A DNA stretch of 41,890 bases from Candidatus Bathyarchaeota archaeon (GTDB lineage Archaea > Thermoproteota > Bathyarchaeia > Bathyarchaeales > Bathycorpusculaceae): positions 1 to 41,890 of the forward strand of contig JADGNF010000008.1 in the NCBI GenBank assembly GCA_017883615.1. Reading direction: 5' to 3'. A program made the position numbers and the translations under genes. The notes beneath the pieces were generated by a model that did not search any database, had not been told where the DNA came from, and saw only the letters and a list, made by a program, of their open reading frames with translations. Positions 15,079-23,203 of this stretch are shown one piece after another. The number at the start of each line of letters is the position of its first letter. Positions within the stretch are counted from its first letter, which is position 1.

Positions 15079-17988
15079 CCGCCCAAGTCTGCAATAATCA
15101 GGCTCCAAGTTATCTTACTCATAGACTTAATTGTTGTAGCATCAGCAGCCGCCGGATACTTCTACATCAGCACATTGCCTGCTCCTGCTCTTTCCTCTGA
15201 CCAAGTCCAACTGATGGACCTCCGGGTATCCCCTGCGAGCGCAATAGCCGGGCAGTCTGTTGCGGCAACCGTCAACGTAACCAACATCGCGGGACAAGCA
15301 GGAAACTACAACGTTAACTTACTTTTAGATGGAACGCAAAGTCAAACCCAGAAAGTTACGCTTTCATCCGCAGAAACCAAAACTATTGAATTCACAATCA
15401 CCGGAGCAAGCGAAGGATCGCACGTAGTTGGGATTGGCAATCTTCAAGGAAGTTTTAATCTAATCGGGAAAGTCGTTGTTACTAATGTTGCTGCGAACCG
15501 AACAGAAGCACAAATCGGAGAACCTATAGGAATATCAGCACAAATAACGAACAACGCTCAAGACACAGAAAGCTACTCCTTCACACTGACTGTAAACGAC
15601 GCGTTTGTACAAACCAAAACAGGTCAAGTGACTGCGGGCGAAAGCAGAAACGTCTTGTTTGAGGTTACTGAACAGGCAATTGGCACTTACATCTTCAAAG
15701 TGGGCGGTTTAGAAGGAAATTTCAGCGTAACCTCCAACGCTAAACCAGCTAAACCTGCCGAATTCTCGGTTTCAAGTTTAGACATAACCCCCGGAGTTGC
15801 CCAGCCTGGAAAAGCAGTTACTGTTTCAGCTCAAGTAACCAACAACGGAGAAGTCACTGGAACAACCTCTGTTGACTTCGTTGTAAATGGTCAAACGCAG
15901 GGAAGCAAAACCCTTCAACTTTCAGGGGGCGAAACACAAACCGTAAGCTTCTCGATAACTGAAAACGTCAAAGCAACCTACAACGTGGCTATAGGTGCAT
16001 CAACGGGAATCTTCACAATTCAAGACCCCGGACAAGTCACCTTAACCAATTTGGCCCTAACATCAGATGAAGTTTGGAGCGGGCAACCACTCACCGTTAC
16101 AGTCAAAGCAAGTAATGTTGGGTCGAGCGTTAGCAGCCTCGACGTGAACTTCAAGTTGGACGGTTCAGTAGACCAGACTCAAACCATCAAACTTGCACCT
16201 GGAACCTTCGTGCCAGTTAACTTTCCGATTAACGCGCCCGCATTGCTGGCCGGAGATTCAGCAACTCATACAGTCGACGTGAACGGAATCACAGATACAT
16301 TTGCGGTCGTAAAAACGGGCTATCACACAATCAGCGTCGACGTAACTCCAAAGGGCGATGCCAAGATCACCATTACCTTGCCAAGTGGCACCGTGGAACA
16401 ACATGTGACACCCTATGCAGCTCTTTATAAAACTGGGACTTACGTAGTAACGATGCCGGCAACAGATCCAACTGGAAAGATTAGCTTCCAAAAATGGGCC
16501 GACGGAAGCTCAAGCCTCTCCAAAGGATTTAACCTTCAGGGCAAAACAATTCTCGTGGCAACGTTCGTTGGCGGATCATCCTGTCCTTCACTTTACATGT
16601 GGAACGGAACAGCAGACAATTACGTTACAGATGTTTCCAACCATGGCTGGTTAGGATATATCAATTGCATAAATAATGACGGCTCGCTAACCTACTATAG
16701 GAACAATCCATGGGACTATGTTCCGCTAGACGCAAGCCAGCTTAAAGCCACCAATGGATACTACAATTTAACTTTGCTCCAGAGATTCAACGAAGTCTTC
16801 TACACAGACCAAGCCTACATGATGGTAGTTGACCACCCAGCAAACGTGAGCGTCTATTCAACCATGGAAGAACAGTACCTTGACCCGAACTACATGGGAA
16901 ACATCTACACAATAGGCAATCCTCAAACACCGGTTTCCGCAGTTGACCAGAACGGAAGGAACGTGCTTCCCCAAATATCCCAAGTAGACGGTGTATTCAC
17001 TAAGGGCGTTAACGGGCTGTTGAGCCCAGCTTGGAACAATATCTCTTGGGGAAGTATCACGATGGACCTCGGCAATTTGGCGGGTGCTAAGCAGATTAAG
17101 CTGGTCGTGAGAGCAATTGTTGACTGGGGCAATCCTGACGACTATACGACTTGGCTAAATCAGTTTTTCGCGCAGCCAGTCCCTAACGGCACGCAAGTAA
17201 CTCCCCCACCGTTCATGCAGGTTAAAGATTCCCGAGGCAACTGGGTAACAATTCCGGACAGCCGAGAATTCCCGCTTCCACCTGACGGGGCTCCACGCAC
17301 GTACGTTATTGATTTGTCGGGTCTTTTCCCAACCAACGACTACTCGCTCCGGGTAAACAATTTCTGGAATGTGACCTTCGACTACGTCGGCGTAGATACG
17401 ACTCAGCAACAACCTCTAACTATCCAGAAGATTAACTCACAAGCTTACCTCTCTCAAGTGTATGCCGCTCAGATAGGTTCACCCGCTGGCGCCTTCACTA
17501 AATACGGAAATGTAACCCCACTTGTACAGAGCGAAGACGACATGTTCGTAATTGGAACCCAAGGCGACGCCCTTTCTCTACAGTTCCCGCTATCCAGCAT
17601 CGCAGCCCCAGCGCCAGGCATGGTTAGAGACTATTTCCTCTACGAAGCAAGCTGGTTCAAAGACCAATCCGGAAATTGGGGTTTCGGTTTCGGATTCACC
17701 GTCGATCCATTGCCGTTCCAGACTATGAGCGGATTCCCGTATTCCCCCACTGAAAATTACCCCAACGACACAGCCCACCAAACCTACCTCGCTCAATGGA
17801 ACACCCGAGTCTACACAGATCCAGCCACCCTCCAAAATACGACTATAAGCCAAAACAGTTTAGTAATTCCAGGTCTTTCCATCGGAGCTATCACCGCTGC
17901 CTTGGTTTACGCAAACTTTAAAGTCGGCGCATTTAACATCCGCTTCCACAAGAGCAAACGAGAAATAACGCATGTCTTTGCTCCCTGA
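15079..17988 (+). CDS. Membrane-anchored CARDB-repeat surface protein, first gene of the redox operon
   Basis: This protein of about 969 residues is predicted to lie outside the cell. An N-terminal membrane segment (signal or anchor) is followed by four Ig-like repeats of about 85 residues, each with a motif like QxVxVxAxVTNxG, matching CARDB/APHP-type domains. A PEGA-like segment follows (YHTISVDVTPKGDAKITIT). The second half holds a beta-rich domain with SCPSLYMWNGTADNYVTDVS and MVVDHPANVSVYS, an arrangement I associate with recurring C-terminal modules of prokaryotic surface proteins. A C-terminal hydrophobic span near SLVIPGLSIGAITAALVYA ends in a basic tail. TATA placement favours ATG 15079; the frame also allows ATG 15058. 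It overlaps the next gene by 17 bp. Confidence 0.85.
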   Translation, partial: PPKSAIIRLQVILLIDLIVVASAAAGYFYISTLPAPALSSDQVQLMDLRVSPASAIAGQSVAATVNVTNIAGQAGNYNVNLLLDGTQSQTQKVTLSSAETKTIEFTITGASEGSHVVGIGNLQGSFNLIGKVVVTNVAANRTEAQIGEPIGISAQITNNAQDTESYSFTLTVNDAFVQTKTGQVTAGESRNVLFEVTEQAIGTYIFKVGGLEGNFSVTSNAKPAKPAEFSVSSLDITPGVAQPGKAVTVSAQVTNNGEVTGTTSVDFVVNGQTQGSKTLQLSGGETQTVSFSITENVKATYNVAIGASTGIFTIQDPGQVTLTNLALTSDEVWSGQPLTVTVKASNVGSSVSSLDVNFKLDGSVDQTQTIKLAPGTFVPVNFPINAPALLAGDSATHTVDVNGITDTFAVVKTGYHTISVDVTPKGDAKITITLPSGTVEQHVTPYAALYKTGTYVVTMPATDPTGKISFQKWADGSSSLSKGFNLQGKTILVATFVGGSSCPSLYMWNGTADNYVTDVSNHGWLGYINCINNDGSLTYYRNNPWDYVPLDASQLKATNGYYNLTLLQRFNEVFYTDQAYMMVVDHPANVSVYSTMEEQYLDPNYMGNIYTIGNPQTPVSAVDQNGRNVLPQISQVDGVFTKGVNGLLSPAWNNISWGSITMDLGNLAGAKQIKLVVRAIVDWGNPDDYTTWLNQFFAQPVPNGTQVTPPPFMQVKDSRGNWVTIPDSREFPLPPDGAPRTYVIDLSGLFPTNDYSLRVNNFWNVTFDYVGVDTTQQQPLTIQKINSQAYLSQVYAAQIGSPAGAFTKYGNVTPLVQSEDDMFVIGTQGDALSLQFPLSSIAAPAPGMVRDYFLYEASWFKDQSGNWGFGFGFTVDPLPFQTMSGFPYSPTENYPNDTAHQTYLAQWNTRVYTDPATLQNTTISQNSLVIPGLSIGAITAALVYANFKVGAFNIRFHKSKREITHVFAP

Positions 17989-18649
17989 AATCGCTAATCC
18001 ATATGTTGCCGCCTTGGTGTTAGGTTTCTCCTACGGGTTAGTCTTCTGCACTTCAACATGTCTACCATATATCGCCAGCTACATTGCGGGCATAAATGCT
18101 GGTTTCCGACGAGGCGTGACGGTGACGCTGATTTTTAATGCGGGACGTATAACCGCGTACGCCCTAATCGGCGCGGCAATCGGCATCCTTAAGCTACTCG
18201 TTAACGAAACTTTCCAAACCGCATTCCAAACCTACTCCTCCTTTGCTTTCAGCATAATCACCATAGCCATCGGCGTATACCTTCTACTAAAAAAGCAGTC
18301 CGCATGCAATTGTCCCTCAGAAGCAGGCAAACTTGCGAATTCTAAGCGCTTAAGAGACCACTTTGACCTAGGCGCTTACACCTTGGGGCTATCCCGGGGG
18401 TTGCTTCTTTGTACGCCTCTTATGTTTCTCCTAACTTACGCCGTGACGTACGCGTCTCCGGTTGACAGCTTCGCGTTGGCGGTCCTTTTTGGGGTTGGCA
18501 CGTCGATTTCGCCTATTCTGCTGCTTGGAGGCACTACAGGATGGCTGCTTAACAAGGCGCCTCTGTTTAGAAAGTGGATTTCCAGAGTAGGCGCAATTGC
18601 ACTTATTATACTTGGAATTGTCACACTTGTCGACGCAATCATTATTTAA
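17972..18649 (+). CDS. CcdA/DsbD-like membrane thiol-redox protein
   Basis: This 225-residue, six-span protein belongs to the CcdA/DsbD/UreH-2 membrane superfamily. The first span has C26 and C30 in FCTSTCLPY, and the fourth has C147 in LLLCTPL. A cysteine in span 1 and one in span 4 form the redox pair that carries reducing equivalents across the membrane in CcdA. Two further cysteines (CNC, residues 112-114) lie in the central loop. The gene starts inside the end of the surface-protein gene, so the two are translationally coupled. Its likely role is to move electrons between cytoplasm and exterior; a partner thioredoxin-like protein is not in the window. Confidence 0.85.
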   Translation: MSLLPEIANPYVAALVLGFSYGLVFCTSTCLPYIASYIAGINAGFRRGVTVTLIFNAGRITAYALIGAAIGILKLLVNETFQTAFQTYSSFAFSIITIAIGVYLLLKKQSACNCPSEAGKLANSKRLRDHFDLGAYTLGLSRGLLLCTPLMFLLTYAVTYASPVDSFALAVLFGVGTSISPILLLGGTTGWLLNKAPLFRKWISRVGAIALIILGIVTLVDAIII

Positions 18650-18680
18650 CAGTAAATGACTCTTTAGAGGCTGAGAGGGC

Positions 18681-19664
18681 ATGTACGAATCGCTTGCTGG
18701 TGCCTTACTTGGGGCGACCGCAGCATTAGGATTAGCACTTGCGGGTATTCTGGTTATTCTTATCTGGAAGAAGGATCGAACGAGAAAACTCAGCTACCTC
18801 AGATTCTTCATTCAAGTCGTTTCTTTGGTTGGTATATTCTACTCTTTCACCTTGGCGCTTTGGCTGTCGGCGTTCTTTCTGGTGATTTTTGCAGTGACGT
18901 TTTTCAGTGGCAGATTCTTTTGCGGGTGGATTTGCCCTTTCGGCTTCTACATGGATATCGTGGCGCTGGTTCGCCAAAAGCTCGGTATAAGATACTTCTC
19001 GCTTCCAGAAAAGGTCAACAATTCCCTTAACAAGCTCAGATATGTCATCGCGGCAGTCATATTGACTGCTCCATTGTTTTTGGGAGCATTAACAATCAAC
19101 CCGGCATCCGGAATTCAGGCGCTATTTCTACGGGGTCCTTTCAGACCCATCGACATATTGTTGAGCCCACTGGAACCCCTGATTGTGCCCTTCACTGGAA
19201 GCATCGCGAACTTGGGTTTCAACGGTTGGAGCATCAGTTACCCCTACGCGCGAGACATCTTGACTTACATCAGTGTACCCAACGTTACTTTAATTCTGAT
19301 TTACGTTTTCATCGCATTGACTTTGATAAGTACGTTCATGTTTAGACGATTCTGGTGCAGATTCTGCCCCACAGGCATATCCATCGCTGCCGCTAACCGA
19401 TTCAAAGCCCTTAAATGGATGCCTCTACTGCACATAAACAAGGAAGAAGAGAAATGCACCAAATGCGGCATCTGCAAACGCGTTTGCCCCGTACAAGTCA
19501 CAGACGTTTACGAGCAGAAAGGCGGGAACATAAAAACGTCCCTTTGCCTGAACTGTATGCGTTGTGTCGAGATGTGCCCGTACGAAGGATGCCTTAAGAT
19601 GAACTTAGCGAATAAAACCGTGTTCAAGTCACGTAACTGGCTAGAACCATCAAACAGCGAATAG
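18681..19664 (+). CDS. NapH/NosR-like membrane polyferredoxin
   Basis: This 327-residue protein has about five membrane spans. Two membrane-border cysteine motifs, CGWICP (C81, C85) and CRFCP (C226, C229), are the hallmark of the NapH/NosR/RdxA family. After the last span come two classical [4Fe-4S] motifs: C259xxC262xxC265xxxC269P and C289xxC292xxC295xxxC299P. The family transfers electrons between membrane carriers and cytoplasmic or exterior redox partners. There is no FMN-binding NosR domain. It is 31 bp after the CcdA-like gene and 14 bp before the HgdB-like gene, so all are likely one transcript. It could feed or drain the iron-sulfur enzymes encoded next. Confidence 0.88.
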   Translation: MYESLAGALLGATAALGLALAGILVILIWKKDRTRKLSYLRFFIQVVSLVGIFYSFTLALWLSAFFLVIFAVTFFSGRFFCGWICPFGFYMDIVALVRQKLGIRYFSLPEKVNNSLNKLRYVIAAVILTAPLFLGALTINPASGIQALFLRGPFRPIDILLSPLEPLIVPFTGSIANLGFNGWSISYPYARDILTYISVPNVTLILIYVFIALTLISTFMFRRFWCRFCPTGISIAAANRFKALKWMPLLHINKEEEKCTKCGICKRVCPVQVTDVYEQKGGNIKTSLCLNCMRCVEMCPYEGCLKMNLANKTVFKSRNWLEPSNSE

Positions 19665-19678
19665 GAGAAAGTCTGGAA

Positions 19679-21010
19679 ATGAAGAATGTATCTGCAGAAA
19701 AAAAGTACATGCCTGAAATGCCCCAAAAAGAAATTGAAGAACTAAACTCCTCCGTTAAAGCAACCTCTGCGAAAATCATAGCTGACAACATCGCACGCAT
19801 GAAGAAAACAGACCCCAACCGACCCGAGGGCATGAAATACTTCGATGAAATATCAAACTTTTTTGGGCAACGTCCAAAAGAAATCCAAGACGCAAAAATC
19901 AAAGGGAAAAAAGTCATTGGGTATTTCTGCGTTTTCGCGCCGGTCGAGCTAATCTTGGCGGCAGACGCTATTCCAGTCCGCGTTAATTCCGGTTGGTATG
20001 ATACCTCAAAGCTTGGCGATCGCATCGTGCCGGTCGAAGTTTGTCCAGTTATTCGTTCCACGATAGGCGCCAAAATGATTGGGCTATCGCCTTACCTGGA
20101 ATTAAGCGACGCCGTGATAAGCACTCTGACGTGCGACGGCATGACTAAGCTCAGCGAAATCCTGAGCGATTCCAAAACAATCTGGACTATGACGCCGCCC
20201 AGAGTCAAAGATAGCCCTCAGAGTCTTCAATTGTGGAAAGAAGAAATCAAAACCGTTAAAACCCAACTTGAAAAAATTACAGGAAACAAGATTACCGCTA
20301 AGAAGCTAAAGGAAGCAATCGAAACCATGCAGAAAGCAAGTAAAGCTTTCCGTAGGCTTCAGGAACTCCGAAAAGGCAACACGGTTCTAATGGGCAGAGA
20401 TGCCATGTTGGTTAATCAAGCAGCTTTGTGGGATGACATCAAACGTTGGACAGAGAAAACCGAAGCTCTTTGCGATGAGTTGGAAATGCGTATTAAAGAT
20501 AAAGCCTGGGCTTGCCCGCCTGATACGCCAAGAGTTATTGTAACGGGAACGCCGATGTTTTGGCCCGACAACTGGAAATTACCGACACTCATCGAAGAAG
20601 CGACTCCTCAAGGAGTACTTGTTGGCGACGAGATGTGCTCCAGTGACAGAATCCTCTACGATCCTGTGGGAATTGATGAGTGGACAATGGATGACATGAT
20701 CAATGGCATAGCTGAACGTTACCTTATGGCCTCCACCTGTCCGTGCTTCACCTCGAAAGACGGCAACGAAGATCGCGTCAACTGGCTCATAAACAAAGTT
20801 AAAGAGAACAAGGCGCAAGGGGTCATCTATTACGTGGTTCGAGGCTGCATCCTCTACGCCATGGAATACACCCGAGTCAAGAAGGCACTGGACAAATTGG
20901 GCATACCAGTATACTATTTGGACACAGATTACACGCGGGAAGACGTTGGGCAAATGAAAACGCGTGTAGAAGCATTCTTGGAAATGCTGACAGCCAGAGT
21001 AGACATCTAG
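19679..21010 (+). CDS. 2-hydroxyacyl-CoA dehydratase / BcrBC-like protein with a double-cubane cysteine pattern
   Basis: This 443-residue protein belongs to the HgdB/HadBC/BcrB-BcrC family (PF06050), whose members accept ATP-activated low-potential electrons. Nine cysteines are present: C84 (GYFCVFAP), C122 (VEVCP), C152 (TCDG), C265, C279, C320 (GDEMC), C354 and C356 (STCPCF), and C390 (VRGC). The family needs three for one [4Fe-4S]. Two triads, one in each half of the protein, are what a double-cubane [8Fe-9S] cluster needs, as established for the DCCP branch. Only one catalytic-type gene is present, so a homodimer is likely. Family membership is clear; the substrate (acyl-CoA, aromatic CoA or a small molecule) is unknown. 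Confidence 0.88.
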   Translation: MKNVSAEKKYMPEMPQKEIEELNSSVKATSAKIIADNIARMKKTDPNRPEGMKYFDEISNFFGQRPKEIQDAKIKGKKVIGYFCVFAPVELILAADAIPVRVNSGWYDTSKLGDRIVPVEVCPVIRSTIGAKMIGLSPYLELSDAVISTLTCDGMTKLSEILSDSKTIWTMTPPRVKDSPQSLQLWKEEIKTVKTQLEKITGNKITAKKLKEAIETMQKASKAFRRLQELRKGNTVLMGRDAMLVNQAALWDDIKRWTEKTEALCDELEMRIKDKAWACPPDTPRVIVTGTPMFWPDNWKLPTLIEEATPQGVLVGDEMCSSDRILYDPVGIDEWTMDDMINGIAERYLMASTCPCFTSKDGNEDRVNWLINKVKENKAQGVIYYVVRGCILYAMEYTRVKKALDKLGIPVYYLDTDYTREDVGQMKTRVEAFLEMLTARVDI

Positions 21011-21021
21011 AGGACCTCACT

Positions 21022-21810
21022 ATGGCAATTACTGCCGGAATAGACATGGGCATCCAAACCGTCAAAGTCGTCATACTAAAAGACGGCGCGGTCGTCGGAA
21101 GAGCCAAAGCTTCTTCGGGTTTTGAACCCGCCAAAGCTGCAGAACAAGCGTTTGCTGAAGCGCTGCAAATTTCGAAATCGAGTAAGGAAGAGGTAACACA
21201 GATTTTGGCCACCGGTTCAGGCATGGAAACGGCACCATACGCAAACGGCAACGTTAGTATGATGGGCGCCGACGCGAAGGCAGGCGTTTTTCTTTTTCCC
21301 TCTGCCAGAACAATTGTCGACATCGGAGCAGAAGAAGCACGTGCTGTGAAATGCGACGAACGAGGCATCATGCAAGATTTCGTAGTAAACGAACGCTGCG
21401 CGGCAGGTGCAGGAACCTTCATCGAAGCCATGGCAAGAGCACTAGAGGTAAAGCTGGAGGACATGGGTCCTCTAAGCCTAAAAGCTGAGCGTGCCAGCCC
21501 AATTAACGCGAGCTGCGTTATCTTCGGCGAATCCGACGTGGTTTCGCTCATTCACAGACAGGAATCCAAGCCAGAAATTGCCCGGGCAGTTTTTGACGCG
21601 ATGGCTGACCGCATCTCCTCAATGGTGCATAGGCTTGGAATAAACCTAGATGTCGTCGTGGTCGGAGGGGTAGCCAAAGACGTGGGTTTTGTGGACTCGC
21701 TAAAAAGAAAACTCGGAATTAAAATTCTTGTTCCCGAATACCCCGAATACGTGGGCGCATTAGGCGCGGCGCTAACAGCTGCAAGCCGGGTGAAGGTTGG
21801 TCAACAGTGA
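21022..21810 (+). CDS. BcrD/BzdQ-like ATPase activator of the dehydratase/reductase family
   Basis: This 262-residue ATPase has the acetate kinase/Hsp70/actin fold used by HgdC-type activators, which couple ATP hydrolysis to electron injection. Phosphate loops are GIDMGIQTVK at the N-terminus and VDIGAEEARA in the middle; the latter differs from the common IGGQD and resembles one of the two BCR activator types. Both cysteines of the dimer-bridging [4Fe-4S] cluster are there: NERCAAGAG and NASCVIF. A final GALGAALTA segment closes the nucleotide site. It starts 11 bp after the HgdB-like gene and overlaps the next activator by 4 bp. Confidence 0.9.
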   Translation: MAITAGIDMGIQTVKVVILKDGAVVGRAKASSGFEPAKAAEQAFAEALQISKSSKEEVTQILATGSGMETAPYANGNVSMMGADAKAGVFLFPSARTIVDIGAEEARAVKCDERGIMQDFVVNERCAAGAGTFIEAMARALEVKLEDMGPLSLKAERASPINASCVIFGESDVVSLIHRQESKPEIARAVFDAMADRISSMVHRLGINLDVVVVGGVAKDVGFVDSLKRKLGIKILVPEYPEYVGALGAALTAASRVKVGQQ

Positions 21811-22712
21811 CTGAATTACCAAAAGAACAGAAAGAGTTCTGGCGTTGGCAAGAATACCACAGGGTCCGAAATGACAGAAACTGGAAAAACAAAGACGTAA
21901 TCACGGCTGGCGTTGACGTCGGTTCAGTAGGTTCGAAAGCGGCAATCATGATTGACGGGGAAATGTATGCTTGGGCAGTCACGCGGACTGGATCAAATAG
22001 TCCGGACAGCGCTAAGAAGGTCATGGGTATGGTCTTGGAGGACACCGACCTAAAGCAAAGTGACATTCAGTACACCGTAGGCACAGGGTATGGCAGAGTA
22101 AACGTTCCGATGGCAAACAAAGCCATTACTGAGATTGCATGCCACGCGAAAGGCGCCAACTACATTTGGGGACCCTCAGTTAGAACAATTCTAGACGTAG
22201 GCGGACAAGATATCAAGGCAATTCACTGCGACGAAACAGGTCGCGTCACCGCCTTCCTCATGAACGATAAATGCGCAGCTGGCACGGGCAGAGGAATGGA
22301 AGTTTTCGCTGACCTGCTACAAATCCCCATTGAAGACATAGGCAAAGTCAGCCTAAGCGTTGACGAAGACCCCCCACCGGTAAGCTGCACCTGTGTTGCT
22401 TTCGCAAAAACCGAAGCCATCGGCTTACTTCGAAAAGGCTGGACCAAAGAAAAAGTCCTAGCGGCTTACACGCGGGCTATGGCGATTAGGATGGCAAACC
22501 TCGTGAACAGGGTCGGCTTAGAGAAGGATTTCGTCATTACAGGAGGGCAAAGCAAAAACATTGGCATAGTTAGCAGAATAGAAACAATTCTGGGTGTGAA
22601 GACTTTGCCCTCACCTAACTGGCGTGAAGGCGGATTAGACCCTATGATTGCAGGGGCAGCTGGCGCCGCGTTGCTTGGCAAAGCGTTATACCTGAAAAGT
22701 AAAGGCAGCTGA
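21807..22712 (+). CDS. BcrA/BzdP-like ATPase activator of the dehydratase/reductase family
   Basis: This 301-residue paralogue of the preceding gene is the second activator subunit. It has GVDVGSVGSK and LDVGGQDIKAI phosphate motifs and cluster cysteines in NDKCAAGTGRGMEVF and VSCTCVAF. The CAAGTGRGMEV sequence is typical of BcrA-type subunits. An extra N-terminal region of about 35 residues is rich in charged and aromatic residues. The GTG start overlaps the TGA of the previous gene, so the two subunits are likely made in equal amounts and form a heterodimer, as in class I benzoyl-CoA reductases. They would pass electrons one at a time from ferredoxin to the HgdB-like protein. Confidence 0.9.
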   Translation: MTELPKEQKEFWRWQEYHRVRNDRNWKNKDVITAGVDVGSVGSKAAIMIDGEMYAWAVTRTGSNSPDSAKKVMGMVLEDTDLKQSDIQYTVGTGYGRVNVPMANKAITEIACHAKGANYIWGPSVRTILDVGGQDIKAIHCDETGRVTAFLMNDKCAAGTGRGMEVFADLLQIPIEDIGKVSLSVDEDPPPVSCTCVAFAKTEAIGLLRKGWTKEKVLAAYTRAMAIRMANLVNRVGLEKDFVITGGQSKNIGIVSRIETILGVKTLPSPNWREGGLDPMIAGAAGAALLGKALYLKSKGS

Positions 22713-22722
22713 GGCCCAAAAC

Positions 22723-23010
22723 TTGATTACGCATTACGGCTACATCGACGGTTCAGGCGAATACTTCATCGTAATCGACTCCGACAAATGCAACGGTTGC
22801 CGAAAGTGTACAGAAAAATGTCCCCAGAACGCGCTGGAAATGGTGACGGAGTTCATAGACTTGGAAGACAAAACCGTCGCAGCTGTCTCTGAAACTCATC
22901 GCAAAAAAATCCGATACACATGCCAAGAATGCGAGCCAGAAAGGAACAAAACACCTTGCGTATTAGCCTGCCAACAAGGCGCTGTAAAATGTGTATGGAA
23001 GCCACTCTAA
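22723..23010 (+). CDS. 2[4Fe-4S] ferredoxin, Alvin type
   Basis: This 95-residue ferredoxin begins with TTG at 22723, 10 bp after the second activator. Cluster I is C23xxC26xxC29xxxC33P. Cluster II is C67xxC70, eight residues, then C79xxxC83, with C90 after it. The eight-residue insertion between the second and third cysteines of one cluster is characteristic of Allochromatium-type ferredoxins, which have very low potentials and serve as donors to benzoyl-CoA reductase in Thauera and Azoarcus. The middle linker (residues 40-62) is longer than in clostridial ferredoxins. As the last gene of the operon it is the probable direct electron donor to the ATPase pair. Confidence 0.88.
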   Translation: MITHYGYIDGSGEYFIVIDSDKCNGCRKCTEKCPQNALEMVTEFIDLEDKTVAAVSETHRKKIRYTCQECEPERNKTPCVLACQQGAVKCVWKPL

Positions 23011-23034
23011 AATTAGTTCTTCAGGGTTTGAGGA

Positions 23035-23060
23035 GCAGTTTCTTTTTCTTGGTTTTCTAA
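23035..23060 (+). terminator. T-rich terminator of the redox operon
   Basis: TTTCTTTTTCTTGGTTTTC follows the ferredoxin stop codon by about 30 bp, before the repeat region begins. Confidence 0.45.
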
Positions 23061-23203
23061 GATACTTTGCAGCTTGAGAAAGCCACTATGTTTTGACCCA
23101 GATGCGAAATTGACCTTCGAAATAAAGGCAAGTTCTGAAAACACCTATCACAACCGGAAAAGATTACACAGCGGTTTGCCAACGAATTTACGAATTTTCG
23201 ATT

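Noticed and set aside
15079-23010. True benzoyl-CoA reductase for aromatic degradation
   Set aside because: Only one catalytic-type gene is present, and no ring-hydratase, dehydrogenase, hydrolase or CoA-ligase genes are nearby; the substrate must be left open.
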